A stretch of 64,000 nucleotides of DNA from Streptomyces sp. NBC_01296 (GTDB lineage: Bacteria; Actinomycetota; Actinomycetes; Streptomycetales; Streptomycetaceae): NCBI RefSeq assembly GCF_035984415.1, contig NZ_CP130720.1, positions 6,262,001 through 6,326,000 on the forward strand, written 5' to 3'. Positions 54,667 to 63,540 of this stretch are shown piece by piece. Every line of letters starts with the position of its first letter. The first letter of the stretch is position 1. A program made the translations under genes and the position numbers. The notes beneath the pieces were generated by a model, which worked only from the letters and a program-made list of their open reading frames with translations, did not search any database and was not told the DNA's origin.

Positions 54667-54682
54667 TACTTTGGAGCCCGCC

Positions 54683-56158
54683 ATGCCCTCGCCTTCGCCC
54701 TGGCCCGAGCCGTCGCCCGTGTCCCTGTCCCCGACCCCCTATCCGCGCCGCTGGGCCGCCGCCGTCATGATGGTCGCCGCGCTCATGGACCTGCTCGACG
54801 TGACCATCGTCAACGTCGCCATCCCCTCCATCGGCCGCGAGCTGCACGCCTCGCAGAGCGCCCTGCAGTGGCTCGTCTCCGCCTACCTCCTCGGCTTCGC
54901 CGCCACCCTGATCGTCTCCGGGCACCTCGGCGACCGGTACGGGCGCAAGGCCCTGTTCCTCGCCGGAACCGCCGGCTTCGGCCTCGCCAGCCTCGGCTGC
55001 GGCCTCGCCCAGAGCCCCGGCCGGCTGATCGCCGCCCGCGCCGTGCAGGGCGTCATGGCCGCCCTGCTGATGCCCCAGGTGCTCGGCTCCTTCCGCACCC
55101 TGTTCCAGGGCAAGGAACGCGGCACCGTCTTCGGGATGTACGGGGCCGTCGCCGGCTTCGCCTCCGCCGTCGGGCTGCTGCTCGGCGGCCTGCTCACCGA
55201 CGCCGACCTGTTCGGCTGGGGCTGGCGGTCCATCTTCCTCGTCAACGTGCCGGTCGCCCTGGCCGCCTGCGTGGCCGGAGCCGTCCTGGTCCCCGCCACC
55301 CGCGAGCGCGGCGCTGGCCGCCCCGACCTGGCCGGCAGCCTCGTCCTCGCCGGCGCCCTGATCGCCGTCGTGCTGCCGCTCGTCCAGGGCGAGGCGAACG
55401 GCTGGCCGCTGTGGGGCTGGCTGTGCCTGGCCGCCGGGGTCCTCGCCGTCATCGGCCTCGGCGTACTCGAAGCCCGCCGGCGCGGGGCGACCGTACCGCT
55501 GCTGCCCGCCCGCGCCTTCCGACTCCCCGCCTTCTCCGTCGGCCTCGCCGTCCAACTGCTCTTCGCCGTCGGCATGCAGGGCTTCTTCCTGGTCTTCGCG
55601 ATCTGGCTGCAGGGCGGCGAGGGCTACACCCCGATGCAGGCCGGCGTGCTCACCGTCGCGTTCTCCGTCGGCAGCTTCCTGACCGCTCCCGCCGCCGACT
55701 CCCTCGCCGTCCGCTTCGGCCGCCTCGTGCTCGCCGCCGGCGCGCTGATGATGGTGGGAGGCTTCGCCGGGGTCTGGTACGCCGTCTCCGCCTCCGCCGC
55801 CGCACACACCGGCGCCTGGCCGCTCGCCCCCGGCCTGCTCGTCGCGGGCGCCGGACTCGGCTTCCTGGTCGTGCCGCTGGTCAACGTCGTCCTGTCCGCC
55901 GTCCCCGCCGACATCGCGGGCGGGGCCTCCGGAATCTTCTCCACCGCCCAGCAGTTCGGCGGCGCCCTGGGCGCGGCCGCCATCGGCAGCGTCTTCTTCG
56001 GCGCCCTCGCCGACGGCGGGCCCACGCACGCCCTGACCGCCGCCATGCCCTGGGTGACCGCCGGATTCCTGCTCAGCGCGGTGCTCTGCCTGGCCCTGCC
56101 GCGCACGGCGGTGTCCCCCGAACCGGCGCCCTCGGACCCCGAGCCGCTGCCGGCGTAA
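54683..56158 (+). CDS. DHA2-type MFS drug exporter
   Basis: 491 residues, about 14 membrane helices. Motif D1-like ALMDLLDVTIVNVAIPSIG in helix 1, motif A GHLGDRYGRK, motif C region LLLGGLLTD, and WRSIFLVNVPVALAA after helix 5. Drug:H+ antiporter family 2 (EmrB/QacA type). TTGGAG box upstream. Regulated by the divergent MarR gene. Substrates unknown; terminator downstream. Confidence 0.92.
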   Translation: MPSPSPWPEPSPVSLSPTPYPRRWAAAVMMVAALMDLLDVTIVNVAIPSIGRELHASQSALQWLVSAYLLGFAATLIVSGHLGDRYGRKALFLAGTAGFGLASLGCGLAQSPGRLIAARAVQGVMAALLMPQVLGSFRTLFQGKERGTVFGMYGAVAGFASAVGLLLGGLLTDADLFGWGWRSIFLVNVPVALAACVAGAVLVPATRERGAGRPDLAGSLVLAGALIAVVLPLVQGEANGWPLWGWLCLAAGVLAVIGLGVLEARRRGATVPLLPARAFRLPAFSVGLAVQLLFAVGMQGFFLVFAIWLQGGEGYTPMQAGVLTVAFSVGSFLTAPAADSLAVRFGRLVLAAGALMMVGGFAGVWYAVSASAAAHTGAWPLAPGLLVAGAGLGFLVVPLVNVVLSAVPADIAGGASGIFSTAQQFGGALGAAAIGSVFFGALADGGPTHALTAAMPWVTAGFLLSAVLCLALPRTAVSPEPAPSDPEPLPA

Positions 56159-56224
56159 CCACCGCCGGGGGAGCGGCGGGCCCGGCCGGGCCCGCCGCAC
56201 AGGAAACGGGCCCGGCACAGGAAA

Positions 56225-56258
56225 CGGCCCCGGCCCCCTGGCGGGGGGGTCGGGGCCG
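56225..56258 (+). terminator. terminator after the MFS gene
   Basis: Strong GC hairpin CGGCCCCGGCCCCC against GGGGG-T-CGGGGCCG. Just before it is a near-exact direct repeat of 18 bases starting GCACAGGAAACGG (56200 and 56216 regions). Confidence 0.7.
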
Positions 56259-56371
56259 GATCCTTCATTCGTGCGATGGGATATCACTACCCACGCCGGC
56301 CACGCCTTGAACCGCTCTCAGCCAACATCTTGTCCCTCGTTCGCGCCGCGTTCGCCGGGCCCCGACTCCGA

Positions 56372-57265
56372 TCAGGTGTCGCACTCCAGCACCGTGCGGC
56401 ACAGCCCGCAGCGAGCGCGCACCGGCCCGCGGACCGCCAGCCGCAGCCGCTGCCCGCACACCGGGCACGGGAAGCTCACCCGAGTCCCCGCCGGGTGCTC
56501 CTCGAATGCGTACGAGGCCCCCGGCGCGGCGGCGCCCGCCCGCCGGTCCCGGGCGTAGCGCCGCCGCTGCGCCCGGTCCGCGGCGGCCAGGGGGGCCCGG
56601 CGCAGCTCCTGCCCGGCGAGCGCCCGGCCGCGCAGGTACGCCTCGTACGCCTGGGGGCTGGTGAACCAGGTGGAGGGGTCCTCGCCCCCGCCGGGCAGGA
56701 AGGCGCGCCGGGCCAGCACGTACCCGAACTCCTCGGGGGTGAGGTAGCCGAGCTTCTGGTGGGTGAGCTCGTCCTCGCGGTAGGCGTCGAGGAGCAGCCA
56801 GCCGGTCCCGAGGTAGGCGGCGGCGGTGTCGGTGAGGATCTCGTTGTCGGCGGTGGAGGGGAAGCACAGGTCCAACCGGTGCAGCAGGACGTGCGTGACC
56901 TCGTGGGCCAGGGCGGCGGCCAGATCGCGGCGGTGGGTGCGGAAGCGGTCGTTGACCTCGATGAAGTACTCGGGGCCCGCGGCCAGTTCCACGGTGGCCG
57001 CCTGCTCCATCGCCCGGAAGCAGACCACCATCCGGGCATCGGGCAGCCGCAGCGCGCGCACGATCGCGGAGGCCACGCGGTGCGCGCCGAGGTGGAGGTC
57101 GTCGTCGGCGGTGAAGGCGGCGTCGGCGGGCGCGAAGCTCGTGTCGTACGCCCGGATCCCCTCGTACGAGAGCCGCCGGAACAGCGCGGTGATCGAGGCG
57201 CGGACGATGTCGAGGTGGGGAAATCCGTGCTCGATCGGGCTGCTGCGCCTGCCGTTCTTCGTCAT
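56372..57265 (-). CDS. HExxH metallopeptidase-like protein with C-terminal zinc ribbon
   Basis: 297 residues. Zinc-protease motif HEVTH in AALAHEVTHVLLHR (about residue 125) with a possible third ligand in NEILTDTAAAYLG 22 residues on. C-terminal zinc ribbon CPVCGQRL...CGLCRTVLEC. No signal peptide or membrane segment, so cytosolic. The HExxH-plus-ribbon layout is unusual; family not recognised. ATG 57265 chosen with AGGGGGCGGC upstream. Divergent from a secreted protease. Confidence 0.72.
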   Translation of the reverse strand: MTKNGRRSSPIEHGFPHLDIVRASITALFRRLSYEGIRAYDTSFAPADAAFTADDDLHLGAHRVASAIVRALRLPDARMVVCFRAMEQAATVELAAGPEYFIEVNDRFRTHRRDLAAALAHEVTHVLLHRLDLCFPSTADNEILTDTAAAYLGTGWLLLDAYREDELTHQKLGYLTPEEFGYVLARRAFLPGGGEDPSTWFTSPQAYEAYLRGRALAGQELRRAPLAAADRAQRRRYARDRRAGAAAPGASYAFEEHPAGTRVSFPCPVCGQRLRLAVRGPVRARCGLCRTVLECDT

Positions 57266-57402
57266 GCCGCCCCCTGCGCCGCGCATCGTCCCGCATGTTG
57301 TCCGAAAACGCGTTCTTGATGTCCGGTGAGCGGCGGGTGTGACATGTACGTGTCATTCACCCGATGACGCGCACGGCCCAACCCCCCACGAAAGGCAGTG
57401 TG

Positions 57403-58182
57403 TTGACCGTGTCCACCCTTGCCGCACTCATCAAGCGCACCCTCGCCGTCGGCGCAGTGGCCCTCGCCGCCGTCAGCCTCCAGCCCGGCGCAGCCAACGC
57501 CTCCCAGGCCCCCGTCGTCGGCGGCACCCGCGCCGCCCAGGGCGAGTTCCCCTTCATGGTCCGCCTCTCCATGGGCTGCGGCGGCGCCCTCTACACCCAG
57601 CAGATCGTCCTCACCGCCGCCCACTGCGTGAACGGCTCCGGGAACAACACCTCCATCACCGCCACCGCCGGAGTCGTCGACCTCAACAGCTCCAGCGCCG
57701 TCAAGGTCAAATCCACCAAGGTCCTCCAGGCCCCCGGCTACAACGGCAAGGGCAAGGACTGGGCCCTCATCAAACTCGCCAAGCCCATCAACCTGCCCAC
57801 CCTCAAGATCGCCGACACCAAGGCCTTCGACAACGGCACCTTCACCGTCGCCGGCTGGGGCGCCACCCGCGAGGGCGGCGGCCAGCAGCGGTACCTGATG
57901 AAGGCCACCGTGCCGTTCGTCTCCGACGCCAGCTGCCAGAGCTCGTACGGCAGCGACCTCGTCCCCAGCGACGAGATCTGCGCCGGGCTGCCCCAGGGCG
58001 GCGTCGACACCTGCCAGGGCGACTCCGGCGGCCCCATGTTCCGCCGCGACAGCAACAACGCCTGGATCCAGGTCGGCATAGTCAGCTGGGGCGAGGGCTG
58101 CGCCCGGCCCAACTTCCCCGGCGTCTACACCGAGGTCTCCACGTTCGCCACCGCCATCAAGAACGCGGCCGCGACCCTCTGA
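57403..58182 (+). CDS. secreted trypsin-like serine protease (S1)
   Basis: 259 residues. Signal peptide with Arg/Lys start and LAVGAVALAAVSL core, cleavage near ANA. Pro/mature junction VVGGTRA. Catalytic triad: His in LTAAHCV, Asp in KDWALIKL, Ser in CQGDSGGP. Six Cys can form the usual disulphides. Start: TTG 57403 has GAAAGG seven bases upstream; GTG 57409 and ATG 57364 are in frame and possible. Terminator follows. Confidence 0.93.
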   Translation: MTVSTLAALIKRTLAVGAVALAAVSLQPGAANASQAPVVGGTRAAQGEFPFMVRLSMGCGGALYTQQIVLTAAHCVNGSGNNTSITATAGVVDLNSSSAVKVKSTKVLQAPGYNGKGKDWALIKLAKPINLPTLKIADTKAFDNGTFTVAGWGATREGGGQQRYLMKATVPFVSDASCQSSYGSDLVPSDEICAGLPQGGVDTCQGDSGGPMFRRDSNNAWIQVGIVSWGEGCARPNFPGVYTEVSTFATAIKNAAATL

Positions 58183-58193
58183 GCCCCGTACTT

Positions 58194-58230
58194 CGTCCTT
58201 CCGGCCGAGCGCACCCGGGCCGGAAGGACG
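58194..58230 (+). terminator. terminator after the protease gene
   Basis: Perfect 13-bp stem CGTCCTTCCGGCC / GGCCGGAAGGACG with an 11-base loop. Confidence 0.85.
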
Positions 58231-58264
58231 AGGCGCGGTGCACCGAACGCGGTAGCCGGGGGAG

Positions 58265-58852
58265 GTCAGGACCGGATTCCGGATGATCCTCGAGAGCCGG
58301 CCGGACATCGAGGCCGTCGCCGACTCCGTCGACGGCAAAGCCGCGCTCGCGGCCGTCGCCGCACACCGGCCGGACGTCCTCCTCCTCGACATCCGCAAGC
58401 CGAAGCTCGACGGCCTCGAGGTCACCCGGCGACTCGCCCGCCGGGACGGTCCGCGCATCGTGATCGTCACCACCTTCGACCTCGACGAGTACGTCCACGC
58501 CGCGCTCCACGGAGGAGCATCCGGCTTCCTCCTGAAAGACGCCAGCCCCGCGATGCTGGTTGAGGCGGTCCGCGCGGCAGCCGTCGCAGACTCCCTCGTC
58601 TCACCCGCCATCACCGTACGACTCCTGCGCGACACGGCCCCACGGGCCACCGCCGCCCCGCCGGCCCGCCGAGCCCCTCACGGAACGCGAACAGGACGAC
58701 GACGGAGGCCGCCCCGCCCGCCTCCCGGACACGCCCGCGGCGGCTACGGCCTCGCCGGCATGGCCGAACGCGCCGAAGCCCTGGGCGGCTCCGTCACCGC
58801 CGGCCCCGCCCCCGAAGGAGGATGGCTGGTCACCGCCGTCCTCCCCCTCTGA
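58265..58852 (+). pseudogene. two-component relic: response-regulator receiver fused to histidine-kinase C-terminus
   Basis: The frame reads VRTGFRMILESRPDIEAVADSVDGKAAL then LLLDIRKPKLDGLEV (phospho-Asp loop), VTTFD, FLLKDASP: a NarL-type receiver that lacks its first dozen residues (the usual start and DD motif are gone). It then degenerates; PLTEREQ, the start of the LuxR HTH, is only found in another frame. The end GGYGLAGMAERAEALGGSVTAGPAPEGGWLVTAVLPL-type tail (residues about 152-188) is the G2 box and end of a sensor kinase. A deletion plus frameshift joined the two genes. Not expected to work as a regulator. Confidence 0.75.
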
Positions 58853-58934
58853 TCGGCCAACCCCGCACACCCATCCGTCTCACGGACCGGCTCACCCGGG
58901 AACCACACGCGAACGCCACGTATTCTCGGGAACC

Positions 58935-59273
58935 ATGAACAACAGCGCCCCCGACGAAGCCGCCGCGACCGGCGCCATCGACGAGAACGTCACCGCCGAG
59001 CTGGCCCGCCTGCGCGACAGCATCGACAACATCGACGCGGCCGTCGTCCACATGCTCGCCGAGCGTTTCAAGTGCACCCAGCAGGTCGGCCACCTCAAGG
59101 CCAAGCACCAGCTGCCCCCGGCCGACCCGACCCGCGAAGCCAGCCAGATCGCCCGGCTCCGCGAACTCGCCGAGAACGCCAAACTCGACCCGGCATTCGC
59201 CGAGAAGCTCCTCAACTTCATCATCGCCGAGGTCATCCGCCACCACGAGACGATCGCTGCGGGCGAAGAGTAG
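58935..59273 (+). CDS. chorismate mutase (AroQ type)
   Basis: 112 residues, all-helical AroQ fold. LRDSIDNIDAAVVHMLAERFKCTQQVGHLKAKHQLPPADPTREASQ (residues about 26-71) carries the conserved Arg, Lys and Arg/Glu set; the C-terminal NFIIAEVIRHHE helix completes it. Converts chorismate to prephenate for Phe and Tyr. No regulatory domain and no signal peptide. 37 bases before the pepN start region. Confidence 0.92.
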   Translation: MNNSAPDEAAATGAIDENVTAELARLRDSIDNIDAAVVHMLAERFKCTQQVGHLKAKHQLPPADPTREASQIARLRELAENAKLDPAFAEKLLNFIIAEVIRHHETIAAGEE

Positions 59274-59319
59274 GCGAGGGCGGACGACCGGGGCCCACCC
59301 TTCGGGCAGCATGGGCCCC

Positions 59320-61821
59320 ATGTCCGCACTGACGCGCAACGAAGCGCAGCTCCGAGCACAGCTCCTCGACGTCCACCACTACGCCGTCACCCTCGACCTC
59401 ACCGGCGGCGACGACACCTTCGCATCCACGACCGTCATCCGGTTCACCGCCCGCACCGCCGCGGACACCTTCGTGGAGCTGAAACCGGACGAACTGCACT
59501 CCGCCGAACTCGACGGCAGCCCCCTCGACCCGGACGCCCTCGCCGACAACCGCCTCCCCCTCACCGGCCTCGGCGAAGGCCCCCACGAGCTGCGCATCGC
59601 CACCCGCATGCGCTACTCCCGCACCGGCGAAGGCCTCCACCGCTTCACCGACCCCGCGGACGGCGAGGCGTACGTCTACACCCAGATGTTCATGGACGAC
59701 ATCCAGCGCGTCTTCCCGGCCTTCGACCAGCCCGACCTCAAGGCCGTCTTCGAGTTCACCGTCACCGCCCCCGCCCACTGGACCGTCCTCGCCAACGGCA
59801 TCACCGAGCGCGTCGGCCACCGCGACACCGACGGCGCGGGCATCTGGAAGTCCGCCCCCACCCCCGTCATCTCCACCTACCTCGCCGCCGTCGCCGCCGG
59901 CCCCTGGCACAGCATCCGCACCGAACACGCCGGACTGCCCTTCGGCATCCACTGCCGCCAGTCCCTCGCCCCCCACCTCGACGCCGACGCCGAGGAAATC
60001 CTCTCCGTCACCACCGACTGCTACGACCGCTACCACGAGAAGTTCTCCGAGCCCTACCCCTTCGACTCCTACGACCAGGCCTTCGTCCCCGAGTTCAACG
60101 CCGGCGCCATGGAGAACCCGGGCCTCGTCACCTTCCGCGACGAATTCGTCTTCCGCTCCGCCGTCACCGACACCGAACGCCAGACCCGCGCCATGGTCAT
60201 CGCCCACGAGATGGCCCACATGTGGTTCGGCGACCTCGTCACCCTGCGCTGGTGGGACGACATCTGGCTCAACGAGTCCTTCGCCGAGTACATGGGCTAC
60301 CAGACCCTCACCGAAGCCACCCGCTTCACCGGCACCTGGACCGAATTCGGCGTCAACCGCAAGTCCTGGGGCTACGACGCCGACCAGCGGCCCACCACCC
60401 ACCCCGTCGCCCCCGACCCCGACGCCGTCCCCGACACCGCCAGCGCCCTCCTCAACTTCGACGGCATCTCCTACGCCAAGGGCGCCTCCGCGCTGCGCCA
60501 ACTCGTCGCCTGGCTCGGCGAGAAGGACTTCCTCGCCGGCATCAACACCCACTTCACCCGCCACAAGTTCGCCAACGCCTCACTCGCCGACTTCGTCGAA
60601 TCCCTCGCCGCCCACACCGACCGCGACGTCCACGCCTGGGCCGACATCTGGCTGCGCACCACCGGCATCGACACCCTCACCCCCCGCATCGAGGAGAACC
60701 ACGGCGGTTGGACCCTCACCGTCGACCACCACGGCACCCGCCCCCACCACATCGCCGTCGGCCTCTACGACCGCGACCCCGACCACACCCTCGAGCCGCG
60801 CGAACTCCTCACCGTCGACGTCCCCTCCGACGAGATCGTCTCCGTCAGCGGCCCCCGCCCCGCCCTCCTCCTCCTCAACGACGGCGACCTCAGCTACGCC
60901 AAGGTCCGCCTCGACGACACCTCCCTCGAGACCGCCCGGCGCAAACTGTCCGCCATCCCCGGCCCCCTCACCCGGGCCGTCGTCTGGAACGCCCTGCGCG
61001 ACATGGTCCGCGACGGCGAACTCGAACCCGCCGCCTACCTGGCCACCGCCGCCGCACACCTGCCCGAGGAAGCCGACCTGGCCATCGTCCAGGGCGTCCT
61101 CGCCTTCGCCCGCCACCACATCGTCGACCGCTACCTCGGCCCCGAAGAGCGCACCGACGCCCTCGCCACCCTCACCCTCATCGCCCGCGGCCTGCTGCGC
61201 CGCACCGAGGACGGCTCCGACCCCGGGCTGCGGCTCGCCGCCGTACGCGCCCACATCGACGCCGCCACCCAGCCCGACACCCTCGCCGCCTGGCTCGAGG
61301 ACGACACCGTGCCCGGCGGCCCCGAACTCGACCCCGAACTGCGCTGGCGCATCCTCGCCCGGCTGTCCGTCCTCGGCGCCGTGGGGGAGCGCGAGATCGA
61401 CGCCGCCCTCACCGCCGACCCCAGCGCCACCGGCGAGGAAGGCGCCGCCCGCTGCCGCGCCGCCCTCCCGACCGCCGAGGCCAAGGCCGCCGCCTGGGAA
61501 CGCCTCTTCCACGACGACTCCCTCTCCAACTACCTCTTCAGCGCCACCGCCCAAGGCTTCTGGCAGCCCGAACAGGCCGACCTCGTACGGGACTACGTCC
61601 CCCGCTTCTACGCCGACGTCATCTCCCTCGGCGCCCGCCGCGGCCCCGCCATCGCCGAAGCCGCGGGCCGCTACGCCTTCCCCGGCCACGCCGTGGACGA
61701 GGACAACCTCGAGGCCGGCCACACCGCCCTCGCCGACCCGTCCATCGTCCCCGCCCTGCGCCGCAAGCTCGTCGACCAGCTCGACGACCTGGCCCGGGCC
61801 CTCCGCGTCCGCGCCTCCTGA
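59320..61821 (+). CDS. pepN: aminopeptidase N (PepN, M1 family)
   Basis: 833 residues from ATG 59320 (an earlier ATG at 59311 adds MGP). N-terminal beta domain, then FNAGAMENPG (exopeptidase motif) and HEMAHMWFGDLVTLRWWDDIWLNESFAEY with zinc ligands His, His and Glu; Tyr of the FNVNR-like region follows. The C-terminal ERAP1-type helical domain spans about residues 500-830. Cytosolic zinc aminopeptidase with broad specificity. Confidence 0.97.
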   Translation: MSALTRNEAQLRAQLLDVHHYAVTLDLTGGDDTFASTTVIRFTARTAADTFVELKPDELHSAELDGSPLDPDALADNRLPLTGLGEGPHELRIATRMRYSRTGEGLHRFTDPADGEAYVYTQMFMDDIQRVFPAFDQPDLKAVFEFTVTAPAHWTVLANGITERVGHRDTDGAGIWKSAPTPVISTYLAAVAAGPWHSIRTEHAGLPFGIHCRQSLAPHLDADAEEILSVTTDCYDRYHEKFSEPYPFDSYDQAFVPEFNAGAMENPGLVTFRDEFVFRSAVTDTERQTRAMVIAHEMAHMWFGDLVTLRWWDDIWLNESFAEYMGYQTLTEATRFTGTWTEFGVNRKSWGYDADQRPTTHPVAPDPDAVPDTASALLNFDGISYAKGASALRQLVAWLGEKDFLAGINTHFTRHKFANASLADFVESLAAHTDRDVHAWADIWLRTTGIDTLTPRIEENHGGWTLTVDHHGTRPHHIAVGLYDRDPDHTLEPRELLTVDVPSDEIVSVSGPRPALLLLNDGDLSYAKVRLDDTSLETARRKLSAIPGPLTRAVVWNALRDMVRDGELEPAAYLATAAAHLPEEADLAIVQGVLAFARHHIVDRYLGPEERTDALATLTLIARGLLRRTEDGSDPGLRLAAVRAHIDAATQPDTLAAWLEDDTVPGGPELDPELRWRILARLSVLGAVGEREIDAALTADPSATGEEGAARCRAALPTAEAKAAAWERLFHDDSLSNYLFSATAQGFWQPEQADLVRDYVPRFYADVISLGARRGPAIAEAAGRYAFPGHAVDEDNLEAGHTALADPSIVPALRRKLVDQLDDLARALRVRAS

Positions 61822-62139
61822 CACCACGCCCGAGCCGCCACCCCGGCCGCCGCCCCCGCCGAAACCGGCCGGGAGCGGCGGCCGGTCCCGTTCCCGGGCC
61901 GGGTCCCCGGCGCCGAGCGGAAAACAACATCCGGACAAACCCCGGCGGTTACCCCGTTCGGGTCTGATCGTTGTACCCGTCGGGCCCCCAGGCTGTCACC
62001 GCAGCAGAGCCCGCCGCCAGGCCGTCTCTTTCGGATCAGTCCCCCGGCCACCGCCGGGAGGCGCCCCCAGACCCGCGACGCCCGGCACCCACGACAGGGC
62101 CGGCACCCTGCCGCAGACCCGTTCCCGTGAGGACACCGC
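61822..62139 (+). other. intergenic region pepN to siderophore decarboxylase
   Basis: 318 bases without a convincing gene. A 7-bp hairpin ACCGGCC / GGCCGGT at 61864-61886 may end pepN. I looked for the streptomycete iron box (TTAGGTTAGGCTnACCTAA type) in front of the siderophore genes and see none. The AT-richer stretch around 61921-61980 is the likely promoter zone but I cannot place -10/-35 boxes with confidence. Confidence 0.6.
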
Positions 62140-63540
62140 ATGACCGCGCCGCCCGGCACCCCGCCGACCCCACCGCACCCGCTCGCCGGCGGCCGCCTCG
62201 GCGCCGAAGCCCTGCGGCCCCTCCTCGACACCGTCCTCGAGGCCCTGCACACCGGAGCCCAGGAGCGCGGCGGGCCGATTCCGGCAGGCGGCCCCGACGC
62301 CCTCGCGGCCCGCGTCCACGCCGTACTGGGCGACGTACTCCCCGAAAAGGGCCACGGCGATCACGAGGCGCTCCGGACCCTCGTCCACACCCTCGCCGCC
62401 GGCGCCGCCGACCCCGCCGACCCCCTGTGCGCGGCCCACCTCCACGGCCCGCCCCTCGCCGTCGCAGCCGCCGCCGACCTCGCCGCCTCCGCCCTCAACC
62501 CCTCCCTCGACTCCTGGGACCAGGCCCCCGCCGCCTCCGCGATCGAAGCCCTCCTCACCCGCGCCCTCGCCGCCGAGTTCTACGACACCCCCCACCCCGA
62601 CGCCCTCGTCACCACCGGCGGCACCGAGGCCAACCAGCTCGCCCTGCTCCTCGCCCGCGAACGCCACGGACCCGGCCTGACCGTCCTCCACGGAGCCGGC
62701 GCCCACCACTCGGTCCCCCGCGCCGCCTGGCTCCTCGGCCTGCCCCCCACCGCCTGTCTCCCCACCCCCACCGGCACCCTCGACCCCGCCCGCCTCGCCG
62801 AAGCCCTCGCCGCCACCCCCGGCCCCGTCCTCGTCACCGCCACCGCCGGCACCACCGACGCCGGCCTCATCGACCCGCTCGAAGCCATCGCCGACCTGTG
62901 CGAGCAGTACGGCGCCGACCTCCACATCGACGCCGCGTACGGAGGCCTCCTCGCCCTCAGCCCCCGCCACCGCCCCCGCGTCGCAGGCCTCGGCCGCGCC
63001 CACTCCCTCACCATCGACCTGCACAAACTCGGCTGGCAGCCCGTCGCCGCAGGCCTCCTAGCCGTCCCCGACACCGCCCTGCTGGCCCCCCTCGCCCACC
63101 AGGCCGACTACCTCAACGCCACCGACGACACCGAAGCGGGCCTCCCCGACCTCCTCGGCCGCTCCCTGCGCACCACCCGCCGCCCCGACGCCCTCAAGAT
63201 CGCCGCCACCCTGCGCTCACTCGGCCGCGACGGCCTCGCCCACCTCATCGACCGCACCTGCGAACTCGCCCACCACCTCGCCCGCCTCCTCGACGCACAC
63301 CCCCGCTTCGAACTCCACGCACCCCCCACCATCAGCACCGTCCTCTTCCGCCCCACCCACACCGACGACACCCACCTCGCCGCCCTGCGCCGCACCCTCC
63401 TCCTCGGCGGCCACGCCGTACTCGGCCGCGCCACCGCCGACGGCCGCCTCTGGCTCAAAGCCACCCTGCTCAACCCCCACACCACCGCGCGGGACCTGGA
63501 CACCCTCGTCACCCTCCTGGAAGGCAGCAGCCACCGATGA
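62140..63540 (+). CDS. PLP-dependent group II decarboxylase (siderophore-type, DesA-like)
   Basis: 466 residues. PLP Lys in TIDLHKLGWQP (HK), Asp in HIDAAYGG, TGGTEANQLALLLAR and ATAGTTDAG mark group II amino-acid decarboxylases (lysine/ornithine/diaminobutyrate). First 60 residues are Pro/Ala-rich. Coupled (ATGA) to an N-hydroxylase, the order of desA-desB in desferrioxamine clusters, so lysine to cadaverine is the best guess; substrate is not proven and the N-terminus differs from the DesA I remember. Confidence 0.82.
   Translation: MTAPPGTPPTPPHPLAGGRLGAEALRPLLDTVLEALHTGAQERGGPIPAGGPDALAARVHAVLGDVLPEKGHGDHEALRTLVHTLAAGAADPADPLCAAHLHGPPLAVAAAADLAASALNPSLDSWDQAPAASAIEALLTRALAAEFYDTPHPDALVTTGGTEANQLALLLARERHGPGLTVLHGAGAHHSVPRAAWLLGLPPTACLPTPTGTLDPARLAEALAATPGPVLVTATAGTTDAGLIDPLEAIADLCEQYGADLHIDAAYGGLLALSPRHRPRVAGLGRAHSLTIDLHKLGWQPVAAGLLAVPDTALLAPLAHQADYLNATDDTEAGLPDLLGRSLRTTRRPDALKIAATLRSLGRDGLAHLIDRTCELAHHLARLLDAHPRFELHAPPTISTVLFRPTHTDDTHLAALRRTLLLGGHAVLGRATADGRLWLKATLLNPHTTARDLDTLVTLLEGSSHR

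Noticed and set aside
54116..54700. Upstream extension of the MFS exporter into the marR region
   Set aside because: The extension would cover the operator palindromes and the marR gene; ATG 54683 with its TTGGAG box and the start of membrane helix 1 is the better start.
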